From NCBI GenBank assembly GCA_903848465.1, contig CAINGK010000197.1, forward strand, positions 1 to 34,420: a DNA stretch of 34,420 nt, given 5' to 3'. How positions within the stretch are numbered: position 1 is the stretch's first letter; every line of letters begins with the position of its first letter. Of the stretch, positions 1-9,600 are shown piece after piece. The stretch comes from an uncultured Verrucomicrobiota bacterium. Lineage in GTDB: Bacteria; Verrucomicrobiota; Verrucomicrobiia; Verrucomicrobiales; Verrucomicrobiaceae. The notes below the pieces were generated by a model, which saw only the letters and a program-made list of their open reading frames with translations, was not told where the DNA came from and did no database searches. The translations under genes were made by a program, and so were the position numbers.

Positions 1-244
1 CAAGCCGCGAGGCTTGACACCTCCATTGCGACAAAACAAATGTCGCCGCGCGGTTTTCGACCCAAGCAGCCTTCCGAAATCCAAAACAACAATTCCGTGC
101 GAAAAAAGTGTATAAAGACCAGGGCTATCGCCACACCCATCTTACGGCCCGGAAGCCGCACTCGGAGAGTGCGGGCTACGCCGCGCTGGGTGGGCGTTGT
201 TGGGGACGACGGGGTCGGGAGACCCCGTCGCCTTGGGGGAGGGG
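1..244. repeat. Repeat-rich intergenic region with several perfect hairpins
   Basis: No gene is supported here. The stretch holds three perfect stem-loops: 1-6 with 11-16 (CAAGCC/GGCTTG, loop GCGA), 156-163 with 167-174 (CCGCACTC/GAGTGCGG), and 207-216 with 221-230 (CGACGGGGTC/GACCCCGTCG, loop GGGA). The last lies just past the kinase stop on the minus strand but has no T-run, so it is not a classical terminator. Bases 122-147 match 15715-15739 except for one substitution and one inserted T, which marks a dispersed intergenic repeat. Short palindromic mosaics of this kind are common between genes in Verrucomicrobia. Confidence 0.6.
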
Positions 245-3200
245 CTACTTTGGGAGAGCGGGGACGAGGAGCTTGGCGCGGGCGGCGGCTTCGCGGTCTT
301 GGGGGCGGTAGCGGAGGAGTTCGCGGGCGGCGGCGGGTGATCCCTGCTCTTTGAGAGAGCGGAGGTATTCGTCAAAGGTTTGATGCTCGAAGGGAGACAG
401 CGGGCGCGAGGTGGCGCTGTCGAGGAGCCAGCCGGTCCACTGCACGGCGGTTTCTTCGCCTGGGGCGGACTTTTTGGGGACGGCGGCGGCGGCGGCCTGG
501 AAGTCCTCCAGCGACACGTCCTTGAGGTTGCCCTCTGGGGTGAGGTGACGGCGGGCGAGACCTTCGGCGAGTTTGAGAAACCACTCGGGCAGCACGGCTC
601 CCTTGGGCGGCATGGCGGCGCTGAAGAAGCCGTGACCGGAGACGCGGAAGAGCACCTGGCTACCGTCATCTGACACGCGGGCGACGACGATGCCCTCCTC
701 GTCGCTGCTGCTGCGGGGGGTATCGCGAATGGCGGGCGTGAGGCAGTCTCCCGTGCGCAGTTCCCAGACGCGCAGCTCGCCTTCGTCCGTGACGGTGACG
801 AGGCGCTTGTCATCGGGGCTGAGGGCGATCACGGGCACATAGGAATGATGCTGCATGGTGACGATGTTTTCGCGAGTGGCGATGTCCCAGACGCGCACGG
901 CGCGATCACGCCCGGAGGTGATGAGATGCTTTTCATCCTGGGTCAGGGTCACGGCACCCACCGCTGGCGGATGATGGAAGGGCTTGCCGATGGGCTTGAG
1001 CGTTTTGGCGTCATAAATGAACACCGTGCCGTCGGGATCGGCGGCGGCGTACATGGACTTCTGGCGATTGGCACCGCCTGCCTCGGAATAGCGCAACTGC
1101 TCGGGCGAATTGTCCGGCCCCTTGATGCGAGTGATCAGATTTTTGTCGAGGACATCGACGAATTTACGCCCTGACATGCGCTCGTGAATGTCCCAGACCT
1201 GCACGAAGGGGATGCCGCCAGGAGCCAGTACGAGCAAGGAACCGTCGCGGGTGAATTTGGCATCTTTGACGGTGTGGTCGATGTGGGAGGAGAGCAGCGC
1301 TCCGGTTTGAATGTCGAACACGCTGACATCGCCGTGTCTTGAAACGGTGGCGATGAGGCTGGTGTCCGCCGCAGGCATGGCTTTGATGATTTCGCCATCA
1401 TGCTGGCGCGTGGGAAAGCGGAGCTTGCCGTCGCTGAGATTCCAGATGTGGACGTAACCACCGCCGTCACCGACGACGAGGGAGCGGCCATCGGCGCTGA
1501 AGGCCAGCGAAGTCACAGAGGAGGGATGCGTGATGGGTGGGAGCACCTCGCCGCCGTTGCGGAAGTTGCCGACGAAGACTTCGCCTTTGTTCATGCCGAG
1601 CGCGATGAGTTCATGCACAGGCTCGATGGCGACATGCAGCAGCCCTTTGTCCACCTCGATGGGATCGCCCACGGCCTGGCCGAGGCGGAGATCCCAGGTG
1701 GTGGCCGCGCCATCGGCACCCTGCGGGTTGATGGGGTCGCCGCTGAAAATGGAGGCGGCAAAGACGCCGTCGTTATCCACGGCGATTTCGCTGACGACGC
1801 CTTTTTGTTTCATCACCACGGCGGATTCCTGCGGCTGGCGCAGATCCCAGAGATGAATGGTGCCCATGCCGTTGGGATCGACTTCACTGCCTGCGAGCAG
1901 TTTGGTGCCGTTGCCGGAGAAGGCGATGCAGGTGACGAGGTTGGGCATGCGCGGCTGCAGGGTGCGGCGCTTGCCGTCTTTGAGCGTCCAGAGTTCCACG
2001 TTGCCATCTTCACGCGCGATCACGGCCTGCTGGCCATCGGGCGTGACGTCGAGGCTGGTGATCTCCACCCCGGCGGGCACTGGATGATCGGTGCGCTCCC
2101 CGGTTGTCATGTTCCAGATGGAAATGATTTCACGGCGGCTGGCGGGTGCCTGCACGGGAGCCGCCACGGCTTTGGTCTTGATGAAGCAGGCTGCTACCAC
2201 GCGGTTGGCTTCACGACTGACGGCGACCTTGGCGGCTTCCGTGGCTCCTTCAGGCAATGCCAGTGGCGCGGTGTCGGGACGAATGAGGTGAACGTTGGCC
2301 AGCAGGGAGAGCAGGTTGGTAGAGGAGAGTTCGTTCGCGGGGTCCGTGCGCAAAGAGCGCGTCAGGTAGGCGACGGCATCGTTGTACTGACCTAGCTCGG
2401 TGAACTGCCGTGCCATCTGCTCGTCAGAGCGGCTGTAGGAGCGGCGCAGGTCCTCCCGGCCATGCTCGGCTTCGATGCGGTTGCGTTCCGCTTCGAAGTA
2501 CAAGGCGGTGCTGGTGATGCCGCCGATCAACACGGCGAGGGAGATGGCGATGGCAGCGGAAACGCCGACACGATGACGGCGGACAAACTTCGTGATGAGA
2601 TAACGTCGGCTTGGCGGGCGTGCGGTGATGGGCTCGTAGCTCAGGTAGCGCGTGATGTCGTCGGCCAGATCATCCGCACTGCCGTAGCGGCGGTCAGGAT
2701 CACGTTCGAGCGCTTTGAGTGTGATCCAGTCGAGATCGCCCTGCACGGTTGGCTCGATGCTGGAGGGCTTGGGGGGATCTTTCTCCGCCAGATCGCGCAG
2801 CAGCACATGAATGGGCTTTGAGGCAACGTCAGCGGGGGTGATGAGGGCGCGGCCGCAGAGCAGCTCAAAGAAGACGCCGCCGAGCGCATACACGTCCGAG
2901 CGGGTATCGACATGCGAGCTACCGTTTTCGATCTGCTCCGGGCTGATGTAGCCCGGGGTGCCGACGAGTTGATCGACCCCGGTGGCGATGGTGTGGCCCG
3001 AGCCTTCGCCTTCCATGACCTTGGCGATGCCGAAGTCGATGACCTTGGGCACTGCCTTGCCGGCCTCGTCCATCACCATGATGTTACCGGGCTTGATGTC
3101 GCGATGAATGATCCCCTTTTGGTGGGCGTGATTCACCGCGCGGCAGACCGGGATGAACAAGGCGAGACGCTGGCGCAGATTGAGGTCATTCTGCTTGCAG

Positions 3201-3991
3201 TAGCTGGTGATGGAGCGGCCCTTGACCATTTCCATCACGAAATAAGGCGCGCCGATGTCGGTCTGACCCGCATCCAGAATGCGCGCGATGTTCGGATGCT
3301 CCATGATGGCGAGCGTGCGCTGCTCGATGGCGAAACGGCCCAGGATGTCCGCTGAGGTGACGCCCGCCTTCACAATCTTGATCGCCACGATGCGATGGAT
3401 GGGCTTCACCTGCTCGGCGCGATAGACGACACCGAAGCCGCCTTCGCCCAGCTTGTCGAGCAGACGGTAGCGGTCACCGATCCAGCCGTCGTTGCCGGTG
3501 AGCGACTCCATGTGCGATCTCGGCTTCGAGGTGGTGCCCATGGAAGCCATCGAACTGGCCGTGGCGGCAGGCAGCCCACCGTGGCTTGGCATTGTTGAGG
3601 CACCGGGCATGGTAGCGGCACCAGGCAGCGTCACCGGCTTGCTGGTTGGGATCGCAATCGTTTGATCTTCGGGTCCCAGGGTGAGGTTGCCGGTGTCAAA
3701 TTGCGGAGCGGGACGGCCTGCACCCATCGTGGCCGCTGGCAGGCTGCGGTTCGGAGTCGGGATGGCGATGGTTTGGTCCTCGGGCCCCAGCGTGACATTG
3801 CCCGTGGGCGTTTCTTCGGCAGGAGGACTGGCACTCACCTGCGTGGTGGGCGGCTTGAGATTGGGAATCGCAATCGTCACGTCCTCCGGCCCGAGGGTGA
3901 CCATTCCTGTCGGTGTCTCTTCGGTCGGCATGAACTTCGCATCCTTGTCTGCCGAAGAGGGTGGTGCTGGATTGGCCGGATCAGGGTTCAC
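245..3991 (-). CDS. Membrane Ser/Thr protein kinase with C-terminal WD40 propeller
   Basis: Hanks-type kinase of 1248 residues with a GTG start. The N-terminal ~170 residues are low-complexity and carry three near-identical motifs, TLGPEDxTIAIP, at about residues 32-43, 67-78 and 104-115. The kinase domain (about 175-450) has the glycine loop GEGGFG (182-187), catalytic Lys205 (VAIK), HRD at 296-298, DFG at 319-321 and SPEQ in the activation segment, so it should be active. A single membrane segment follows at about 476-498. Next come a TPR-like helix pair (FTELGQYNDAVAYLTRSL) and about ten WD40 blades with typical ends such as VRVWDI, VHIWNL and LRVWEL. The expected topology is cytoplasmic kinase and extracytoplasmic propeller. 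This architecture is common in Planctomycetes and Verrucomicrobia. The substrate and signal cannot be read from sequence. ATG at codon 21 is an alternative start. Confidence 0.93.
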   Translation of the reverse strand: MNPDPANPAPPSSADKDAKFMPTEETPTGMVTLGPEDVTIAIPNLKPPTTQVSASPPAEETPTGNVTLGPEDQTIAIPTPNRSLPAATMGAGRPAPQFDTGNLTLGPEDQTIAIPTSKPVTLPGAATMPGASTMPSHGGLPAATASSMASMGTTSKPRSHMESLTGNDGWIGDRYRLLDKLGEGGFGVVYRAEQVKPIHRIVAIKIVKAGVTSADILGRFAIEQRTLAIMEHPNIARILDAGQTDIGAPYFVMEMVKGRSITSYCKQNDLNLRQRLALFIPVCRAVNHAHQKGIIHRDIKPGNIMVMDEAGKAVPKVIDFGIAKVMEGEGSGHTIATGVDQLVGTPGYISPEQIENGSSHVDTRSDVYALGGVFFELLCGRALITPADVASKPIHVLLRDLAEKDPPKPSSIEPTVQGDLDWITLKALERDPDRRYGSADDLADDITRYLSYEPITARPPSRRYLITKFVRRHRVGVSAAIAISLAVLIGGITSTALYFEAERNRIEAEHGREDLRRSYSRSDEQMARQFTELGQYNDAVAYLTRSLRTDPANELSSTNLLSLLANVHLIRPDTAPLALPEGATEAAKVAVSREANRVVAACFIKTKAVAAPVQAPASRREIISIWNMTTGERTDHPVPAGVEITSLDVTPDGQQAVIAREDGNVELWTLKDGKRRTLQPRMPNLVTCIAFSGNGTKLLAGSEVDPNGMGTIHLWDLRQPQESAVVMKQKGVVSEIAVDNDGVFAASIFSGDPINPQGADGAATTWDLRLGQAVGDPIEVDKGLLHVAIEPVHELIALGMNKGEVFVGNFRNGGEVLPPITHPSSVTSLAFSADGRSLVVGDGGGYVHIWNLSDGKLRFPTRQHDGEIIKAMPAADTSLIATVSRHGDVSVFDIQTGALLSSHIDHTVKDAKFTRDGSLLVLAPGGIPFVQVWDIHERMSGRKFVDVLDKNLITRIKGPDNSPEQLRYSEAGGANRQKSMYAAADPDGTVFIYDAKTLKPIGKPFHHPPAVGAVTLTQDEKHLITSGRDRAVRVWDIATRENIVTMQHHSYVPVIALSPDDKRLVTVTDEGELRVWELRTGDCLTPAIRDTPRSSSDEEGIVVARVSDDGSQVLFRVSGHGFFSAAMPPKGAVLPEWFLKLAEGLARRHLTPEGNLKDVSLEDFQAAAAAVPKKSAPGEETAVQWTGWLLDSATSRPLSPFEHQTFDEYLRSLKEQGSPAAARELLRYRPQDREAAARAKLLVPALPK

Positions 3992-4085
3992 GGGAGAAAA
4001 ATAGATTACGTGGGCAATGTTTCAGATAACGAGGCTACGGGCAAGCCTTGTGATGCCAGCAGGGCAGAAAACTATCGCCACCATA

Positions 4086-6308
4086 TCACTTGAACCGCCG
4101 CAGCCGCAGGCTGTTCAAAATCACCGAGACACTGCTCAGAGACATCGCCACACTCGCGATCATGGGATTGAGGAGCCAGCCGGTGAAGGGATAGAGGATG
4201 CCGGCGGCGAGGGGGATGCCGAGGCCGTTGTACAAGAATGCAAACATGAGGTTCTGGCGAATGATCTTCATGGTGGCATGGCTCAGGGCGAAGGCCTGAT
4301 GCAAGGCACGGAGATCTCCCTTCACCAGTGTGACGGGGGCGCTTTGAATCGCGACGTCGGTACCGCTGCCCATGGCAATGCCGACATCGGCGGCAGCAAG
4401 GGCGGGGGCGTCATTGATGCCGTCGCCAGCAAAGGCCACATGGCGGTCTTTGCCCCGTGCCTGATAGACGTGCAGCAGCTTTTCCTTCGGCGAGACCTCG
4501 GCGGCGACTTCGTCGATGTTCAAATCTTTCGCGACGCGTTGCGCGGTGGTGAGCGCGTCCCCGGTGATCATCTGCAATTTCAAACCGAGTGCGTGCAGCG
4601 CGGTGATGGCGGCGGGGGCAGATTCCTTGATCTTGTCTTTGATGGCGATGAGGCCGAGCGGTTTTTCATTGAGCACGACGACCACGACGGTGCAACCCTC
4701 TGCCTGCATTTTCATCGAATGGGCGTGGCATTCGGCGCTGATAAAGACGCCATTCTTCTTCAAGAAGGCCTCCTGACCGATGAAGACCTCGCTTTCGCCG
4801 ACATTCCCCAGCACGCCGCTGCCGATGATGGACTGAAAATCCGTGACGGTGGCAATGGGGATGTTGCGCTCCTTCGCGGCATTCACGATGGCGGTGGCGA
4901 GCGGGTGTTCGCTCATCGACTCGACCGCTGCGGCGCAGGCGAGCAGATCGCGGCCCGAGAGACCTGGCAGCGGAAAAACTTCCGTTACCGAAGGTTTGCC
5001 CTCGGTCAGCGTGCCGGTTTTGTCGAGCATCAGGATGTCGATCTCGTGCAGCCGCTCCAGTGTCTCGGCGTTCTTGATCAACACGCCAAGCTGCGCACCA
5101 CGGCCCAGCCCCACGGTGACGGCCATCGGCGTGGCCAGACCGAGTGCGCAGGGGCAGGCGATGATCAAGACCGCGACGGCATTCACCACGGCAAAGGCAA
5201 AGGAGGGCTGGGGGCCGAACTGCCACCAGAGGAGGAAGGTCAGTGCAGCGATGCCGACGACTGCGGGAACGAACCAGGCGGAGACGCGATCTGCCAAACG
5301 CTGTACCGGGGCGCGGCTGGCCTGCGCTTTGGCGGTCATTTCCACGATCTGACTCAGCAGGGTGTTCGCGCCGACGCGCTCCGCACGCATGAGAAAGGTG
5401 CCGCTGGCATTCACGGTGCCGCCGGTCACTGCTGCATTGGCCTCTTTTTTCTGCGGCATCGATTCACCGGTGAGCATGGACTCATCCACGCTCGAACTGC
5501 CTTCGGTCACGCTGCCATCGACGGGAATGCGTGCGCCGGGTTTGATGCGCAGCACATCGCCGATTTGAATGTCATCCACCGGTGTTTCGATCTCTTCGCC
5601 ATTGCGCACGAGCAGCGCGGTTTTCGGAGCGAGGTTCATCAAAGCACGAATCGCGGAGCCGGTGGCCTTGCGGGCACGCAGTTCGAGCAGTTGTCCGATC
5701 AGAACGAGCACGGTGATGACGGCGGCGCTTTCAAAGTAGAAAGGCAACCGCCCGGCATGAAAATCGGAGCCGCCAATTCCAACAACCATTGTGGGGGGAG
5801 GAAAAAAGGCGGCATAAGTACTGTACACCCACGCTGCGAGCACGCCGAGGCCGATGAGCGTGAACATGTTGAAGCGCAGGGTGCGCAGTGAATTGGCAAA
5901 GCGCACCAGCAGCGGCCAGCCGACCCAGAACACCACGGGTGTGGCCCACACGAACTGCATCCAACCAGAGGCTTCAGGGTGGATGTCGCGAATGAACGGG
6001 AGGTCCATGCCCATGGAAAGGAGGACGACGGGAGCGGTCATCGCAGCGCTCCAGCGCACGCGCCACCAGAGATCCTGCACTTCATCGTCACCACCGTCGC
6101 CGCAGCATTCGGGTTCGTTGCGCTGTGCGAGCGGATTCTTCTCCAAAGCCATGCCGCACTGCGGACAGGCACCGGGTTTGTCAGAGCGCACGCCTTCGCA
6201 CATCGGGCAGATGTAGGCGGCCGGTGGCAGGCTTTCTTTCACAGCAGCGGCGGGCTGCGCCTCATCCGAGGAGCAGTGCGGGCAGGATGTCGGTGCATTG
6301 GGAGACAT
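4086..6308 (-). CDS. copA: Cu(I)-type heavy-metal P1B ATPase
   Basis: Copper-transporting P-type ATPase of 740 residues from the ATG; an in-frame TTG at 6332 would add 8. It uses ATP to export monovalent metal across the inner membrane. Seen: DKTGT phosphorylation motif, TGE in the actuator, CPC in the sixth transmembrane helix, SEHP, MITGDA and GDGIND hinge motifs, and a YN plus MxxSS ending in the last two helices, as in Cu(I) pumps. The N-terminus has no ferredoxin-like GMTCxxC domain. It has a short Cys-rich heavy-metal binding domain (YICPMC...CPQCGMALE) preceded by another CPHC pair and followed by CC. Silver transport is an alternative substrate assignment. It lies 94 bp upstream of the kinase gene on the same strand; no metal regulator or chaperone gene is next to it. 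Confidence 0.93.
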   Translation of the reverse strand: MSPNAPTSCPHCSSDEAQPAAAVKESLPPAAYICPMCEGVRSDKPGACPQCGMALEKNPLAQRNEPECCGDGGDDEVQDLWWRVRWSAAMTAPVVLLSMGMDLPFIRDIHPEASGWMQFVWATPVVFWVGWPLLVRFANSLRTLRFNMFTLIGLGVLAAWVYSTYAAFFPPPTMVVGIGGSDFHAGRLPFYFESAAVITVLVLIGQLLELRARKATGSAIRALMNLAPKTALLVRNGEEIETPVDDIQIGDVLRIKPGARIPVDGSVTEGSSSVDESMLTGESMPQKKEANAAVTGGTVNASGTFLMRAERVGANTLLSQIVEMTAKAQASRAPVQRLADRVSAWFVPAVVGIAALTFLLWWQFGPQPSFAFAVVNAVAVLIIACPCALGLATPMAVTVGLGRGAQLGVLIKNAETLERLHEIDILMLDKTGTLTEGKPSVTEVFPLPGLSGRDLLACAAAVESMSEHPLATAIVNAAKERNIPIATVTDFQSIIGSGVLGNVGESEVFIGQEAFLKKNGVFISAECHAHSMKMQAEGCTVVVVVLNEKPLGLIAIKDKIKESAPAAITALHALGLKLQMITGDALTTAQRVAKDLNIDEVAAEVSPKEKLLHVYQARGKDRHVAFAGDGINDAPALAAADVGIAMGSGTDVAIQSAPVTLVKGDLRALHQAFALSHATMKIIRQNLMFAFLYNGLGIPLAAGILYPFTGWLLNPMIASVAMSLSSVSVILNSLRLRRFK

Positions 6309-6422
6309 TGCAGCGGTAAAGTAGTCGCACAAACAACGCCATCACCAGCCGATTCTTGATGAAAGGTGTGTCACGCCCGGGGTTTGTGGGTGGAGGGGGG
6401 CGAGGGCTGTGATGTTCTGTGG

Positions 6423-6443
6423 AAGGACAGAAAGGACAGAAAG
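6423..6443. repeat. Short purine-rich direct repeat in the 6333-6622 intergenic region
   Basis: Two copies of AAGGACAG separated by one base form a purine-rich simple repeat between copA and the PSD1 gene. The rest of 6333-6600 is G-rich and holds no convincing gene or promoter that I can see. Confidence 0.5.
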
Positions 6444-6600
6444 GGCGTCGGGGCTCTCCGTGTGGGGCGGGCGCAACGGCGTGAGAACGCGCCCGTGGTC
6501 GGGCGGTTTGGCGAAGGAGGCCGTGGAGCCTTGGAATGAACTGGCCGCCAAACACTCCCAACCTGCGAGTGGAGCGTGGCGCTAGGCGGGAACAAGTTTA

Positions 6601-6620
6601 CTCAATGGGCAACCCATGAG
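6601..6620 (-). terminator. Weak hairpin after the PSD1-type gene
   Basis: On the minus strand CTCATGGG-TTG-CCCATTGAG folds into an 8-bp stem with one bulged T, two bases past the stop of the PSD1 gene. It is followed by TAAAC rather than a T-run. This is a possible weak terminator only. Confidence 0.35.
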
Positions 6621-6622
6621 GG

Positions 6623-9600
6623 TCAGCCTTTGGTGATGCACTCGTCGAGATTGAGGATGGCGCTGCCGACGGCATACCAGGCGGCGAATTCAGCGGGAGG
6701 GAGATTTTTGGGGAGTGCTACGCCGGTGCTGAGTTCGTTGGTGGCTTTGGCGTCGGCTTTGGCGGATTCGAACTGGGTTTCCCAGAGAGTTTTGAGGACG
6801 GCGAGTTCGTGCGGCTGTGCGGAGCGCGCCAGCGCGAGGCGGAAGGCGTGCTGGAGGCGGGAGTCGAGGTCGGTGCTGGGTGCTTCGGTGACGATGCGTT
6901 TGGCGAAGGCCTGGGTGGTACCGACGTAAACGGGATCATTGAGGAGGGTGAGGGCCTGGAGCGGGGTGTTGCTGTGGGAGCGGCGCACCACGCAGGCCAT
7001 GCGGGCGCTGGCGTCGAAATTCATGAAGCTGGGATAGGGTGATCCGCGTTTGAGCACGACGTAGAGGCCGCGGCGGTACTGCTCGGCTCCGGGGCTGACG
7101 ACGTAGTTGTACTGCTGGCCGCCGACTTTCTGCCAGAGGCCGTCGGGTTGTGGTGGGCGGATGGGGGTGCCGCCTTGTTTGAGATTGAGGAGGCCAGCGA
7201 TGGCGAGGGCGTTGTCGCGGATGGCTTCGGCATCGAGGCGGAAGCGGGGGCCGTGCCAGAGGAGTGTGTTCTGCGGATCGGTCTGCTGGGCCAGGCCGGT
7301 CGCGGCACTGGAGCTCTGCTGGTAGGTGGCGCTGAGGACGATTTTTTTGAGGAGGTGTTTCATGTTCCAGCCGCTGTCCATGAACTCGGTGGCGAGCCAG
7401 TCGAGGAGTTCGGGATGGCTGGGGGCTGCGCCTTTGATGCCGAAATCTTCGAGGGTGCTGACGATGCCGTGGCCAAAGAGCTCGGCCCACCAGCGGTTGA
7501 CGGTGACACGGGCGACGAGCGGGTTGTCGCGGCTGGCGAGCCATTTGCCGAGGGTGATGCGGTTTGGCGGGCCGCTGAGCTGGGTGTTGAAGATGGCAGG
7601 GACAGCGGCGGTGACGGGGTCGGCGGGATCGGTGTAAACGCCGCGTTTGAAAATGGCGCTCATGCGTGGCTGCGGCAGTTCGCGCATGATCTCGGTGGTG
7701 GGGGCTGCGAGTGCGGTGAGCTGCTTTTGCAGGGCGGTTCTCTGCTTTTCGAGCTTGGCGAGTTCGGGATCTTTGGAAACGGGTGCTGGTGCGGCTTTGC
7801 CCTTGCGTTCCTTTTGGGCAACGGGAGCAGGCTCTTCCACCTCAGGCAGGCAGGCGGCGACATTGCCGGTGATGCTGGAGATGCGCAGGCAACCGATGAC
7901 GAGGCCGTTGCCGAAATTTTGCGCCATGTGAATGCTGAGCTTGGTGCCGGGGGCGACTGCTACCGGTTGCTTGAGTTCAAACGCCGCCCAGTGCGGTTCG
8001 TGAAAGCGCTGGCCGATGGCCCATGCGCTTTTGCCGGTCTTGGTGATCAGGCTGGTGACTTCGAAGTTTTTCTGTGAATAATCGGCGTAGGCGGCCTTGA
8101 AGGTTAGCGGCTGCGTTTTGCCATCAGGCGTGGTGAGCGTGCAGTCGAAGGAGTGGAGCACGAAGTTGGGGCGATTGGCAGCGCCGCGGCCGGGGCCATC
8201 ACCAGGGATGGAGGCGTGGGTGAGGGTTTCGAGCATCAGGCCGCTGAGTTCTCCGGCACTGAGTTCGGTTTCGAAGGTGTAGGTGTCTTTGTCAGGGACA
8301 GGACCGGTGAGAAGGAGGCTGCCGTCGGGCTGGAGTTCGGACTCGGCATCGCTCTCGGTGATGAAGGCGGTGGGTTTGAGGGCTTTGACGGCGCTTGATG
8401 AGGCGCTTTTGTCGGAGGGTGATGCAACCGAAGTACCGGCGGTAGCGAGCTGCTTTTGACGAGCGGCGAGCTGGGCATTCAGTGTTTTTATTTGGGCAGC
8501 AAGTTGCTCACGCTGCGCATCACCGCCGGGGTCGCTGATTTTAAACGGCGAGCCTTTGAACTGAATAGAGCCGGGCGTCGCAGGATTGGTGCGCTCGGCC
8601 TCTTTCTCGGTGTTGTTGTAGTAAGCGAGGAGTGAGTAGTAGTCGCGCTGGCTGATGGGGTCGTATTTGTGGTTGTGGCACTGAGCACACTCCAGCGTGG
8701 TACCGAGCCAGACGGCGCCCGTGGTGTTGACGCGGTCGATGACCTGGTTGATCCGGCTTTCCTCAGGCTCGGTACCCGCTTCGACATTGGTGGGGGTGCA
8801 GCGATGAAAGCCAGTGGCGATGATCTGCTCGGGCGTGGCATTGGGCAGCAGGTCGCCGGCGATCTGCTCAAGGGTGAACTGATCAAAGGGCATGTTGGCG
8901 TTGAGCGCGTTTACCACCCAGTCGCGCCAGGCCCAGACTTCGCGGAGGTCATCGCGCTGAAAACCGTGAGAGTCCGCATAGCGGGCGAGATCAAGCCAAG
9001 GGCGTGCCCAGCGGACGCCGAATTGCTGGGAGGTGAGGAGACGGTCCACCAGCTTTTCCAATGACGAATGTCGAATGTCGAATGTCGAACCGGAGCGGCA
9101 TTCGTTGGCGAAGGAAGCGACTTCGGCGGGAGTGGGTGGGAGGCCGGTGAGGTCGAGGGAGAGACGGCGGATGAGGATTTCAGGAGCGGCGGGGGGCGAT
9201 GGCGTGAGTTTATTGGCTTCAAGTTTGGCGAGGATGAAGCGGTCGATTTCGTTCTTGGGCCATGCCTGGTTTTGCACGGCGGGCAAGGCGGGACGCTGCG
9301 GCGGGAGATAGCTCCAGTGCTTGAGGGCTTCGAGTTTGTCGGGCCAGTGGGCACCGGCGCTGATCCAGTCGCGCAGATGGTCGATTTCGGCGGTGGTGAG
9401 GCGGTCACCGCGCTTGGGCATTGAGTCTTTGTCTTCCTTGGGCAATGCGACGCGACGAAGGAGATCGGTCCCGATTTTGAGGTGCTGAGGGGATGCGATG
9501 TCGAGGCGGAGGTCGCCTTTGTGTTTTTCGGGGCCGTGGCACTCAAAGCAGGCACGCTGGAGGACGGGATAGACGTCCTTGGAGAAGTCAGTGCCTGCGG

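Noticed and set aside
207..230. Terminator of the kinase gene
   Set aside because: The stem is perfect but no T-run follows on the minus strand, so it is listed only as a repeat hairpin.
1400..2395. 331-residue plus-strand frame inside the kinase gene
   Set aside because: It is antisense to the WD40 part, is Gly/His-rich and has no domain. The minus-strand protein is clearly real.
4017..5891. 624-residue plus-strand open frame
   Set aside because: It lies antisense to copA, whose motifs are complete. It is rich in Gly, His, Asp and Ala without conserved motifs, as expected from a shadow frame in high-GC DNA.
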